A stretch of DNA of 50,705 nucleotides from Bacteroidales bacterium (GTDB lineage Bacteria > Bacteroidota > Bacteroidia > Bacteroidales > VadinHA17). Where the stretch lies: NCBI GenBank assembly GCA_025358645.1, contig JANYIW010000241.1, positions 1 to 50,705 of the forward strand, written 5' to 3'. Within the stretch, counting starts at the first letter, position 1. Each line of letters opens with the position of its first letter. Shown one piece after another: positions 25,086 to 33,434 of the stretch. The position numbers were made by a program, and so were the translations under genes. The notes beneath the pieces are model-generated. The model had not been told where the DNA came from. It was given only the letters and a program-made list of their open reading frames with translations, and searched no databases.

Positions 25086-25796
25086 ATGAAGAACAAAGTT
25101 TTAATGGGATTAGCAGCTATAGCTATGGTTGCCGTCCTTTCTAGTTGTGGTAAAAAACCACAAGTTGAAATTGATGCAACAAATGCAGCTATCGCATCTG
25201 CCCAGACTGCTGAAGCAGCTGTTTATGTACCCGCTGAATTTGCAGCTGTACAGGATTCAATGAAAGCTATAATGGCTGACGTTACGACTCAGGAATCAAA
25301 ATTATTTAAGAAATTTGGCCCTGCAAAAGCTAAACTTGCTACTACCTTAACTCTTGCAAACAAGGTAGCTAGTGATGCTATCGCTAAGAAAGAAGAAGTT
25401 AAAAAAGAGTTTGAAACTACAATGTCAGCTGTTAAAGCAGTTATTGTAGAAAACAAAACCCTTATTACAAAAGCTCCAAGGGGAAAAGAAGGAGCAGCTG
25501 TTCTTGAGCAGATTAAAACTGAAATGGCCACGACTGAAACTTCTGTTGCTGAAGCACAAGGTCTGTATGATAAAGGTTCATTCATGGAAGCTCTTAATAA
25601 AGTTAAAGCTGCAAATGCAAGTGCAACCGGTATCAATACCGAACTTAAAGATGCTATCGCTAAAGTAAAAGGAAAAGGCAAAGCAGTAGCTGCACCAGCA
25701 GCTAAACCAGCAGCTAAACCGGCAGCTAAAGCAGCAGTTAAACCAGCAGCTAAACCAGCAGCTAAACCAGCCGCCGCAGCTCCTAAGAAAAAATAA
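25086..25796 (+). CDS. Coiled-coil lipoprotein with AAKP-repeat, lysine-terminated tail
   Basis: The frame is open from 24861, but ATG 25086 opens directly into a lipoprotein signal peptide (MKNKVLMGLAAIAMVAVLSSCGKK, Cys about 20), giving 236 residues. The mature body (about 25-195) is almost wholly helical, rich in Ala, Lys and Glu, and looks like a coiled coil. The last about 35 residues are a low-complexity tail of AAKP units ending PKKK, resembling a histone H1 tail and also a Braun-lipoprotein-style lysine end. A strong terminator follows, then a run of L,D-transpeptidase genes. The family is not recognised. A structural link between outer membrane and peptidoglycan is an inference discussed in the findings. 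Confidence 0.8.
   Translation: MKNKVLMGLAAIAMVAVLSSCGKKPQVEIDATNAAIASAQTAEAAVYVPAEFAAVQDSMKAIMADVTTQESKLFKKFGPAKAKLATTLTLANKVASDAIAKKEEVKKEFETTMSAVKAVIVENKTLITKAPRGKEGAAVLEQIKTEMATTETSVAEAQGLYDKGSFMEALNKVKAANASATGINTELKDAIAKVKGKGKAVAAPAAKPAAKPAAKAAVKPAAKPAAKPAAAAPKKK
25698..25769 (+). repeat. Six in-frame 12-bp repeats (AAKP units)
   Basis: Unit GCAGCTAAACCA occurs six times head to tail within the lipoprotein gene: three perfect copies and three with single- or double-base changes (CCG at 25719-25721, GCA at 25731-25733, GTT at 25737-25739). Because units are 12 bp, slippage would change tail length by four residues without a frameshift. Confidence 0.9.
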
Positions 25797-25821
25797 TTAA
25801 TAAGTATTAGCTTATTTATAT

Positions 25822-25853
25822 AAAACCCCCGGGAATTTCCCGGGGTTTTTTTT
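25822..25853 (+). terminator. Intrinsic terminator after the lipoprotein gene
   Basis: CCCCGGG (25827-25833), loop AATTT, CCCGGGG (25839-25845), followed by eight T. It separates the lipoprotein gene from the L,D-transpeptidase run, so the latter depends on read-through or on its own promoter. Confidence 0.92.
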
Positions 25854-25872
25854 AAAGTCATCACAGGTTTAC

Positions 25873-26985
25873 ATGAGAAAGGTTTGGAGAGATGTGCTGA
25901 TTTTTTCTGCAATTGCAGTTTCTATTCCATTAGTTATCTTATTATTAATCCGTTTTACACCTCAACCACCTACTGGGGAAATGGAACATGCCAGGGAAAC
26001 TCTTTCTAAGGCAGGAAAAAATAAAGCCGATACATATTCTAAAAAGCTCTTTACTGAAGCAAAGATCTTCTATGATTCTGCTATGGTAAACTGGGAGAAA
26101 GAAAATTATAGATTTCTTTATTTCAGACATTATGACAGGGTTGTCATGTTTGCAAATCTCTCTGTGAAAAAAGCAAACCAGGCTGATGATAACTCAGTCA
26201 GCAGTTCATCGAACCTTAAAATTAAACTCCTTCAAAAAATTGAGTTTCTTAACGATCTGGTAAAGCAGATTGATAAACTTTTCACTACTTATCCTTTAAC
26301 TTCAGAAGTACGTAACCGCATATCGAAAGGAAAGATTTTGTTAATAGAGGCTGAGATAATATATAATAAGGGTCAGTATCTCCAGGCTAACAGAAAAATT
26401 ACTGATTCCGAGTATCTGCTAACAGGATCATACGAAAATGCATCTGCCAACCTTAAAAACTATTTCAAATCATTTCCAGTATGGAAAAGATGGGTTGACT
26501 TAACTTTAAATAATTCGAAAAAAAGTCGTGATTATTCAATAATTATTGATAAATTTTCAAGAAAATGTTTTATTTATCTTAATGGGACCAGAAAATATGA
26601 ATTTGAAGCCGAACTGGGGAAAAACTGGGTCGGAGACAAAAGAGTAAAAGGTGACATGGCTACTCCGGAAGGCATGTATAAGATTACGAGAAAGTTCGAC
26701 GGAGGTAAAACTAAGTACTACAAAGCTCTTTTACTCGACTATCCGAATGATGAAGATAGAGCAAAATTCAGATCTGACATAGAACATGGTTCTCTTCCCG
26801 CATCGTCGCAAATTGGAGGGTTAATAGAAATCCATGGTAACGGCGGGAAAGGAATTGACTGGACAGAAGGGTGTATTGCTCTTACTGATAGCGAGATGGA
26901 TGTTGTATTCAAGATTGTGAAAGTTGGTACTCCAGTCACTATCATCGGATCTATGGTCGACCTGAAAGATGTTGTGGACAAGTAA
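25873..26985 (+). CDS. L,D-transpeptidase (YkuD), membrane-anchored
   Basis: 370 residues. An N-terminal membrane segment (about 11-29, IAVSIPLVILLLIRF) is followed by a helical periplasmic region (about 35-215) and a C-terminal YkuD domain (about 220-365). The catalytic motif is present: IEIHGNGGKGIDWTEGCIAL, with His and the nucleophilic Cys. The family makes 3-3 crosslinks in peptidoglycan or attaches proteins to diaminopimelate through a lysine amine. It lies 20 nt after the terminator of the lysine-tailed lipoprotein gene and 10 nt before the second YkuD gene. No signal cleavage site was seen, so it probably stays in the inner membrane facing the periplasm. Confidence 0.92.
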   Translation: MRKVWRDVLIFSAIAVSIPLVILLLIRFTPQPPTGEMEHARETLSKAGKNKADTYSKKLFTEAKIFYDSAMVNWEKENYRFLYFRHYDRVVMFANLSVKKANQADDNSVSSSSNLKIKLLQKIEFLNDLVKQIDKLFTTYPLTSEVRNRISKGKILLIEAEIIYNKGQYLQANRKITDSEYLLTGSYENASANLKNYFKSFPVWKRWVDLTLNNSKKSRDYSIIIDKFSRKCFIYLNGTRKYEFEAELGKNWVGDKRVKGDMATPEGMYKITRKFDGGKTKYYKALLLDYPNDEDRAKFRSDIEHGSLPASSQIGGLIEIHGNGGKGIDWTEGCIALTDSEMDVVFKIVKVGTPVTIIGSMVDLKDVVDK

Positions 26986-26995
26986 ATTATCTGAT

Positions 26996-27763
26996 ATGAA
27001 AAACAAGAAGATAATACATGATGGTGCACAGCCTGAGATTGAAAAACCTACAGCTGAAGCTAATCGCATTAATAATGAGAGCAAACCATTTCTTAAGGTT
27101 GTCAGGATTTTATTTATAATCATTTGTTCAATTCTGGTTCCTCTATCCTTGATTCTTTTTATCCTTTTAGTTGTTCCGGTTCTGAAGGAGTTTGCACCCC
27201 TGCAAAAAACCGGAATTGCAAATATTAAAGATTTAAAGAAAGATCAGAACTACAAAAAGCAAATAGGTCTGCTAACGAAAGATATTCAACGACTCTCTCT
27301 GAAAGTTAATGCTTATACTTCAGGCCAATCTTATATTGTAGTCAATACAACTGAAAACAAGTTCTACCTTTACACAAATAAAAAGCTTGTAAGAGAAGGA
27401 TTTTGCAGTTCAGGGAGCTATACGATGCTTCAGACATCAGGCAATAAAAAATGGGTTTTTAAAACACCCAAAGGTAAATACTGGATACGCGGCAAAACAA
27501 CAAATCCGGTCTGGAAAAGACCAGACTGGTCATTCGTTGAAGAGGGTTCCCCTATTCCACCTAAAGATGACTTTTCAAGATATGAGTATGGCGTGTTAGG
27601 CGATTACGCACTTGCAATAGGAGATGGATACCTGATTCATGGTACTATTTATAAGCGCTTTCTTGGTATGCCTGTCACACATGGCTGTGTCAGGTTGAAT
27701 GATGAAGATCTGAAAGTGATCTTCAATACACTGAATATTGGTTCTAAAGTTTATATTTTCTGA
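26996..27763 (+). CDS. L,D-transpeptidase (YkuD), second copy
   Basis: 255 residues from ATG 26996; a frame opening at 26969 would overlap the previous gene. A cytoplasmic N-terminus of about 35 residues precedes one membrane helix (VRILFIIICSILVPLSLILF). The YkuD domain starts at SYIVVNTTENKFYLYTNKK and has a conserved FKTPKGKYWI segment. The catalytic motifs are YLIHGTIYKRF and PVTHGCVRLNDEDL, with His and Cys intact. The insertion between them (WKRPDWSFVEEGSPIPPKDD) is typical of the ErfK-like branch. Part of a three-gene run with short gaps. Confidence 0.93.
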   Translation: MKNKKIIHDGAQPEIEKPTAEANRINNESKPFLKVVRILFIIICSILVPLSLILFILLVVPVLKEFAPLQKTGIANIKDLKKDQNYKKQIGLLTKDIQRLSLKVNAYTSGQSYIVVNTTENKFYLYTNKKLVREGFCSSGSYTMLQTSGNKKWVFKTPKGKYWIRGKTTNPVWKRPDWSFVEEGSPIPPKDDFSRYEYGVLGDYALAIGDGYLIHGTIYKRFLGMPVTHGCVRLNDEDLKVIFNTLNIGSKVYIF

Positions 27764-27781
27764 TCTGATCGAAAAAGTAAT

Positions 27782-28579
27782 ATGGAAACCGAAATTAAGA
27801 ATAAACCTCACCGGAAAATTACTTTCGTAATACTAATCAGCCTGATATCGGTGTTCCTTATTTATTATTCCGTAATGTGTATGATTAGCCCTATTCGGAA
27901 ACTGGAAGAGATAAAAAATGAATACAGAGCTAAAACCTCTAAGAAAAGTGATGTTGACCAACGGATATTGATGGATACAGCCTACCTTAAGTTATTGAAA
28001 GATAAGGCTACTCTTCAGTCAAGAATTGTGATGGCAGAAACTGATTCAATTTACCTCACTATAAATATGGCGGACAATTCTGCTAATCTTGAAATAAGCG
28101 GGGTAGTTGTTCATAAAGCAAAAATGAGCAAAGTGCAAACCAGCAAGATTCTTTTGGAAGGAGATGATAATACAATATTATCAATACTTGCAACTCCGCT
28201 TACTATATCTCATGCCTTTGCTACAATAAAGAAGGAACCTCTGATGATCAAGATGGCGCCTAAAGATACTTCGGAGTATAAACCTGATATTATGCCGGAT
28301 ACATCAATTGCTGAGCCTGTTAATTATATTCTTGAAACGAGCGGGGGAATAAGAATCTATGTATATCAGGATGAAAATGCGCGAATCAATGAAAAGACAA
28401 GTCAATTCCGTTTTGATATAAATGATCGTATTAGAGATACCTGGAGTGCATTAAAAAGAGTTGCTGTATTAAAAGTACCTGAATATCATCCATTTATAAA
28501 AATCAGACTTCCACGTACCGATGCCAAAATCATATTCAGAGCTCTTCCAAAGAATGGACAGATAGCGGTTTTCAGCTAA
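27782..28579 (+). CDS. Membrane protein, probable inactive L,D-transpeptidase paralogue
   Basis: 265 residues: cytoplasmic N-terminus, one membrane helix (ITFVILISLISVFLIYYSV) and a periplasmic domain. By eye it follows the order of the preceding YkuD protein. DSIYLTINMADNSANLEISG matches QSYIVVNTTENKFYLYTNKK, MAPKDTSEYK matches IPPKDDFSRYE, and IKIRLPRTDAKIIFRAL matches HGCVRLNDEDLKVIFNTL. The catalytic His and Cys motifs are replaced (IYVYQD and IKIRL), so it appears to be a pseudoenzyme. The gap to the previous gene is 18 nt. It could be a regulator, scaffold or partner of the two active enzymes; this is inference. Confidence 0.7.
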   Translation: METEIKNKPHRKITFVILISLISVFLIYYSVMCMISPIRKLEEIKNEYRAKTSKKSDVDQRILMDTAYLKLLKDKATLQSRIVMAETDSIYLTINMADNSANLEISGVVVHKAKMSKVQTSKILLEGDDNTILSILATPLTISHAFATIKKEPLMIKMAPKDTSEYKPDIMPDTSIAEPVNYILETSGGIRIYVYQDENARINEKTSQFRFDINDRIRDTWSALKRVAVLKVPEYHPFIKIRLPRTDAKIIFRALPKNGQIAVFS

Positions 28580-28671
28580 TAGATCAGGAAGTATCTCCGT
28601 AACTATGCCACTCAAGCAATGGAGGATTAATGTAGGTTTGAAGAAGACTCAATTATTTAATTTAAGAGGAT

Positions 28672-29949
28672 ATGGGAAGATTTACTGGTGTTATAGGGAT
28701 CATTATTATTCTCGGACTTGCATTTTTATGGTCTAATAACCGAAAGAAAATTAATTACCGTCTGGTTGTTACAGGACTTCTTCTGCAAGTTGCTCTGGCA
28801 ATCTTTATACTGAAAGTTCCAATCGGCCAGGACATTTTCTTCTGGCTCGGAAAAGCAATAAATAAGCTACTTGATTTCTCTAAAGCAGGAGGTCTTTTCG
28901 TTTTTGGTGATCTTACAAAAGTAACTCAGATTCTTCCGGAAGGAATTGTAAAAAGCGGTATATTTCTCTTCATATTGTTACCGACAATCATTTTCGTCTG
29001 CGTTCTTGTTGCAATTGCCTATCATATTGGTCTGATGCAAAGAGTTATAGCCGTAATTGCACGTTTTGTTCATTGGGCAATGAGAGTCAGCGGGAGCGAA
29101 GCTTTATCGAATGTTGCCAGCGCTTTTGTAGGTCAGGTTGAAGCACAAATTATGATAAGACCTTATCTTTCAGGAATGACAATGTCGGAACTGCTTGCAT
29201 CTATGACAGGAAGTATGGCTTGTATTGCAGGTGGTGTAATGGCAGTTTATATATCAATGGGTGTGCCTGCCTCATACCTTCTCGCAGCCAGCCTGATGGC
29301 AGCACCCGGGGCATTGGTCATTGCGAAAATAGTCTATCCCGAAACTGAAGAGTCAGAAACCCAGGGAACTGTAAAACTTGAAGTAAAAAAAGAACATTCT
29401 AATATCATGGATGCTATATCGCATGGCGCCAGCGACGGGATGAAGATTTCAATTAATGTTATCGCCATGCTCATAGGTGTTATAGCACTGATAGCTCTTC
29501 TGGATGCTCTCCTGGGATATTTCGGACATCTTCTTTCATGGATAGGTTTGTCTCTTAATGCATTGGGCCTGAATGTTGATAATCTTCGCCTGAAGGATGT
29601 AGTTGGAGCATTCTTCAGCCTCTTTGCAATAGTTATGGGAGTTCCCCCAGCTGAGTCACTTCATGTTGGATCATTGATGGGAACAAAAATGGTTATAAAC
29701 GAATTTGTTGCATATTCCGACCTTACACCAATGATTCAGCAGGGTTTACTAAGCGCAAAATCAGTTGTAATTGCAAGTTTCGCTCTATGCGGATTTGCAA
29801 ATTTCAGCTCAATCGCTATTCAGCTCGGAGGAATAGGAGTACTCGTGCCAAATCGTAAAGCCGACCTTGCCAGACTGGGATTTAAGGCAATGCTCTGCGG
29901 TACAATGGCTTCTTATATTTCGGCATCGCTTGCCGGAATCCTACTCTGA
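28672..29949 (+). CDS. CNT-family concentrative nucleoside transporter (NupC-like)
   Basis: Inner-membrane symporter taking up nucleosides with Na+ or H+. 425 residues, almost all hydrophobic segments. Family hallmarks are FVGQVEAQIMIRPYLSGM, the re-entrant region CIAGGVMAVYISMGVPASYL, GTKMVINEFVAY (matching GxKxxxNEFVA) and CGFANFSSIAIQLGGIGVL. It follows the YkuD run by 92 nt on the same strand. A GC hairpin (29952-29971) lies directly after its stop and is shared with the tail of the convergent tRNA-Ser gene. Ion and nucleoside preference cannot be decided by eye. Confidence 0.94.
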   Translation: MGRFTGVIGIIIILGLAFLWSNNRKKINYRLVVTGLLLQVALAIFILKVPIGQDIFFWLGKAINKLLDFSKAGGLFVFGDLTKVTQILPEGIVKSGIFLFILLPTIIFVCVLVAIAYHIGLMQRVIAVIARFVHWAMRVSGSEALSNVASAFVGQVEAQIMIRPYLSGMTMSELLASMTGSMACIAGGVMAVYISMGVPASYLLAASLMAAPGALVIAKIVYPETEESETQGTVKLEVKKEHSNIMDAISHGASDGMKISINVIAMLIGVIALIALLDALLGYFGHLLSWIGLSLNALGLNVDNLRLKDVVGAFFSLFAIVMGVPPAESLHVGSLMGTKMVINEFVAYSDLTPMIQQGLLSAKSVVIASFALCGFANFSSIAIQLGGIGVLVPNRKADLARLGFKAMLCGTMASYISASLAGILL

Positions 29950-29951
29950 TA

Positions 29952-29971
29952 ATCCCCGCTGATGCGGGGAT
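29952..29971 (-). terminator. GC hairpin after tRNA-Ser(CGA), also after the CNT gene
   Basis: ATCCCCGC (29952-29959) and GCGGGGAT (29964-29971) form a perfect 8-bp stem with a TGAT loop. It closely matches the terminator stem of the other tRNA-Ser but lacks a clear T-tract on either side. Its position between convergent genes suggests a bidirectional end signal. Confidence 0.55.
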
Positions 29972-29984
29972 CATTTAAGCTTAG

Positions 29985-30073
29985 CGGAGAGAAAGGGATT
30001 CGAACCCCCGGTTCACCGGAAGGCGAACAACGGTTTTCGAGACCGCCGCATTTGACCACTCTGCCATCTCTCC
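29985..30073 (-). tRNA. tRNA-Ser, anticodon CGA (codon UCG)
   Basis: 89 nt on the minus strand. Acceptor GGAGAGA (30073-30067) pairs with TCTCTCC (29992-29986), discriminator G at 29985. The anticodon arm reads GCGGT-CTCGAAA-ACCGT, giving anticodon CGA. A long variable arm (serine type) and a T-loop TTCGAAT are present, though one T-stem pair looks weak. CCA is not encoded. The 33-nt tail after it closely resembles the tail of tRNA-Ser(GCU) at 15364. Confidence 0.95.
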
Positions 30074-30091
30074 TTTTTTAATAGAGGTTGA

Positions 30092-30099
30092 CAAAAATA
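30092..30099 (-). promoter_or_regulatory. Candidate -7 element for tRNA-Ser(CGA)
   Basis: On the minus strand 30099-30092 reads TATTTTTG, a full match to TAnnTTTG, about 19 nt upstream of the tRNA. No TTG was found at the -33 distance. Confidence 0.35.
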
Positions 30100-30251
30100 G
30101 TAAATATTTGTCTTCATATCATCCTTTATAAATATTATGGTACTCATTCAAAGTTACATTCCCTTAAGTAGTCTGTTAAATTCGTCAAGTTTCTTTTGAT
30201 TCCACCTTTAATAGCCTTATTTTGTAATTATATCACTTTTAATTTCTGATT

Positions 30252-32366
30252 ATGAAAAATTCTTATAAAATGTTGTTGATATCCGGATTCCTAAGCATAG
30301 CTATAGCAGGTTGTAAAAATAACCAGGTAGCTGAAATCGATACAACAAATCCATTCTTTACTGCATATAATACTCCTTTCAATGTCCCTCCATTTGAAAA
30401 GATTATGGCAAAACATTACATGCCTGCTTTTATAAAAGGAATGGCTGATGGCAGAGTAGAAATTGATAATCTTGCCAAAAGTAATAGCAAGCCAACATTC
30501 CAAAACACAATCGAATCATTTGATAAAGCTGGATTTCTTTTAACTAATGTCTCCTCTGTTTTCTCTTCCCAGTCTTCTGCGAATACTAATGATTCGCTAC
30601 AGAAGATTGAAATGGAAGTCTCACCATTACTATCCGCATACCGTGATGAGATATTACTTAATTCAGCACTTTTTAAAAGGATAAAATCAGTATATGAAAA
30701 CCAGTCAGATTTAAAACTTAATCCTGAACAACAATTTCTGCTTGAAAATCTTTATAAAAGTTTTATCAGGAATGGGGCGAACCTTAACAAACAGGATCAG
30801 GATACTCTGAAAAGACAAAACCAGAGGTTATCCGTGCTGACGGTTAAGTTCAGCCAGAATGTACTTGCAGAAACAAATTCTTTTAAATTGTTTGTTAACA
30901 AAGAAGACCTCAAAGGACTTCCGGAATCTGTAATCGCCACCGCTGCTGAAACGGCAAAAGAAGCAGGACAGGAAGGTAAGTGGGCATTCACGACACAAAG
31001 ACCCAGTATTTTCCCTTTTATTCAGTATTCCCCAAACAGAAGTCTTCGTGAAAAACTTTTTAATGCCTACACCAACAGAGGCAATAATGGTAATGCATTT
31101 GATAATAACAAGATACTCGCTGAGATAGTTAAGCTCAGAGCAGATAGAGCAAAACTGCTTGGGTATAAAACTCATGCACATTTTGTTCTTGAACCACGAA
31201 TGGCTAAAGTTCCTGAGAATGTCTTTAATCTTCTGAATAACCTTTGGGAGAAAGCAATTCCTGTAGCAAGGAATGAAGTGGAGGAGATGCAGAAAATAAT
31301 CACAAAGGAAGGTGGTAAATTTAAACTAGAGCCATCCGACTGGTGGTATTATTCTGAGAAGCTCAGAAAAGAAAAATATAATCTGAATGATAGCGAGCTG
31401 AGACCATACTTTAAGCTCGAAAATGTACGTGATGGTCTTTTTACAGTTGCCAATAAATTATTTGGAATTACTCTCACTCCACTTACCGGAATTCCTTGTC
31501 CTCATCCCGACGCCCTTGCTTATGAGGTTAAAGATGCCGATGGATCTCATTTGGGTGTTCTGTATATGGATTTTTTCCCAAGAGCCAGTAAACAACAAGG
31601 AGCATGGTGTGGAAATTACCGCAGTTATCATCTGATCAATAAAAAAGGGGTTACTCCGATTGTAACAGTTGTCTATAATTTTACTCGTCCCAGCGGCGAT
31701 ATACCGGCTCTGCTAAGTGTGGAGGAAGCCAGCACAATGTATCATGAATTTGGGCATGCTCTGGACGCTCTTTTCAATAAAAGTACTTACAATCAGACAA
31801 ATATAGCCTGGGACTTTGTGGAACTTCCTTCTCAGCTGATGGAACATTGGACAACAGAGCCTGAAGTTCTGAATATTTATGCAAAAAACTATAAAACCGG
31901 AGAACCTATTCCATCCGTATTGGTTGAAAAAATAAAAAATAGCGGTTACTTTAATCAGGGATTTCAAAATGTTGAAATTATGGCTGCCTCATTGCTCGAT
32001 ATGTCATACCATTCATTAGAGGCTCCTGTGACTATTGATATTCAGAGTTTTGAGAAGGAGTACTTTAAAAAAATCGGACTCATACCAGAGATTGTTTCCA
32101 GGTACAGGAGTACTTATTTCACACATATTATAGGCGGATATGATGCAGGTTATTATTGTTATACGTGGGCGGCAGTTCTTGACAATGATGCGTTTGAAGC
32201 CTTTAAAGAAAAGGGAATCTTCGACACTTCGGTTGCCACTTCCTATCGCAAGAATATTCTTGAGAAAAACGGTACAATGGATGCAATGAAGATGTTTGTA
32301 AACTTTCGTGGGCGGGAACCTGTAATTGAACCTCTTCTTAAAAACAGAGGGCTTATAAAAGATTGA
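30252..32366 (+). CDS. M3-family zinc metallopeptidase lipoprotein (Dcp-like)
   Basis: Peptidase related to peptidyl-dipeptidase Dcp and oligopeptidase A, trimming short peptides. 704 residues, normal for the family. A lipoprotein signal (IAIAGCKNNQ, Cys about 20) places it in the periplasm or at the outer membrane rather than the cytosol. The long helical N-terminal part is followed by the zinc site TMYHEFGHALDALFN (HExxH) and the third-ligand region WDFVELPSQLMEHW downstream. Conserved GYDAGYYCYTWAAVLDNDAF closes the active site. rlmN starts 33 nt downstream on the same strand. Lipidated M3 peptidases are common in Bacteroidota. Confidence 0.93.
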   Translation: MKNSYKMLLISGFLSIAIAGCKNNQVAEIDTTNPFFTAYNTPFNVPPFEKIMAKHYMPAFIKGMADGRVEIDNLAKSNSKPTFQNTIESFDKAGFLLTNVSSVFSSQSSANTNDSLQKIEMEVSPLLSAYRDEILLNSALFKRIKSVYENQSDLKLNPEQQFLLENLYKSFIRNGANLNKQDQDTLKRQNQRLSVLTVKFSQNVLAETNSFKLFVNKEDLKGLPESVIATAAETAKEAGQEGKWAFTTQRPSIFPFIQYSPNRSLREKLFNAYTNRGNNGNAFDNNKILAEIVKLRADRAKLLGYKTHAHFVLEPRMAKVPENVFNLLNNLWEKAIPVARNEVEEMQKIITKEGGKFKLEPSDWWYYSEKLRKEKYNLNDSELRPYFKLENVRDGLFTVANKLFGITLTPLTGIPCPHPDALAYEVKDADGSHLGVLYMDFFPRASKQQGAWCGNYRSYHLINKKGVTPIVTVVYNFTRPSGDIPALLSVEEASTMYHEFGHALDALFNKSTYNQTNIAWDFVELPSQLMEHWTTEPEVLNIYAKNYKTGEPIPSVLVEKIKNSGYFNQGFQNVEIMAASLLDMSYHSLEAPVTIDIQSFEKEYFKKIGLIPEIVSRYRSTYFTHIIGGYDAGYYCYTWAAVLDNDAFEAFKEKGIFDTSVATSYRKNILEKNGTMDAMKMFVNFRGREPVIEPLLKNRGLIKD

Positions 32367-32399
32367 TAACCCTTCAATTTTTGAAAAGATCAAGTGTAT

Positions 32400-33422
32400 A
32401 TGGTTAAGAAGAGTCTTTGTGGTTTAACTGCTGATGAAATATTTGATCTGATAGGACCTTCAGGGTTTACTGCTGCACATGCAGTTTCAATCACAAATAG
32501 TATTTATAAAAAAAGTATTTCCGATATTTCACAAATCCTGAAAATTCCAAAGAGACTTAAAGAAGAACTTTTTAATATTGCAGTCAGTGGCGTTTTTTTA
32601 CCTCTGGCTTCAGAAACTTCAACTGATAAATCGGTTAAATATCTCTTCAGAACCGATTCTGGGAAAAAGTTTGAAACTGTTTATATACCCGATAATAAAA
32701 GAAATACCGTATGTGTTTCAACCCAGTCGGGTTGCAGAATGGGATGTTCATTCTGTGTCACTGGCAGGTATGGTTACAAGGGTAATCTTACTGCCGGGGA
32801 GATAATAAACCAGATTATTGCTCTTCCTCAGGCAAAAAAAGTTACACATGTTGTATTTATGGGTATGGGAGAACCGATGGATAACCTGGAAAACGTTCTG
32901 AAGGCCTGCAGTATTATTACCTCAGAATGGGGTCTTGCAATCAGTTCAAGAAATGTAACTGTCTCAACAGTAGGACTGATGCCAGGAGTTGAGCAATTCC
33001 TAAAAAGATCCGTATGCAATCTTGCATTAAGTCTTTATTCACCATTCCCGGAGGAAAGGGGAAAATCTATCCCGGTTGAAACTCAGTATCCCGTAAAGAA
33101 GATAATAGAGATAATGAAAAGTTTCCCGGTGAAAAAGAAGAGGACGTTAAGCCTTGCTTATGTCATGGTAAAAGATATAAATGATACTTATCGCCATCTG
33201 GTCGGACTTAAGGCAATTCTTAAAGGCTCAGCAATCAGGGTTAATCTGCTTCCATATCATTCTGTATTGAACGATCAAAACTGTTCATCTTCCGACGAGA
33301 GAATGCAGTTTTACAAACATAATCTGATAATTTCCGGGATCTCTGCTTCAATCCGTAAATCACGTGGGAAAGATATTTCAGCGGCTTGTGGCCTTCTTGC
33401 TACAGGATTCCAAAAATATTAA
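32400..33422 (+). CDS. rlmN: Radical-SAM 23S rRNA (adenine2503-C2)-methyltransferase, RlmN family
   Basis: Predicted to methylate C2 of A2503 in 23S rRNA (and possibly some tRNAs) by a radical-SAM mechanism. ATG 32400 gives 340 residues; a GTG six nt upstream is possible. A small N-terminal domain is followed by the cluster-binding motif GCRMGCSFCVTGRYG (CxxxCxxC), then GMGEPMDNLENV and the AdoMet region SSRNVTVSTVG. The second catalytic cysteine is present near the C-terminus in GKDISAACGLLA. It is slightly shorter and more divergent than typical RlmN, so it may be a second family member. The next gene is convergent, 12 nt away. Confidence 0.9.
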   Translation: MVKKSLCGLTADEIFDLIGPSGFTAAHAVSITNSIYKKSISDISQILKIPKRLKEELFNIAVSGVFLPLASETSTDKSVKYLFRTDSGKKFETVYIPDNKRNTVCVSTQSGCRMGCSFCVTGRYGYKGNLTAGEIINQIIALPQAKKVTHVVFMGMGEPMDNLENVLKACSIITSEWGLAISSRNVTVSTVGLMPGVEQFLKRSVCNLALSLYSPFPEERGKSIPVETQYPVKKIIEIMKSFPVKKKRTLSLAYVMVKDINDTYRHLVGLKAILKGSAIRVNLLPYHSVLNDQNCSSSDERMQFYKHNLIISGISASIRKSRGKDISAACGLLATGFQKY

Positions 33423-33434
33423 TATTGCCTGTCA

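Noticed and set aside
25289-25912. 207-residue minus-strand frame across the AAKP lipoprotein
   Set aside because: It is the antisense shadow of the Ala-rich repeat; the plus frame has a lipoprotein signal, promoter and terminator.
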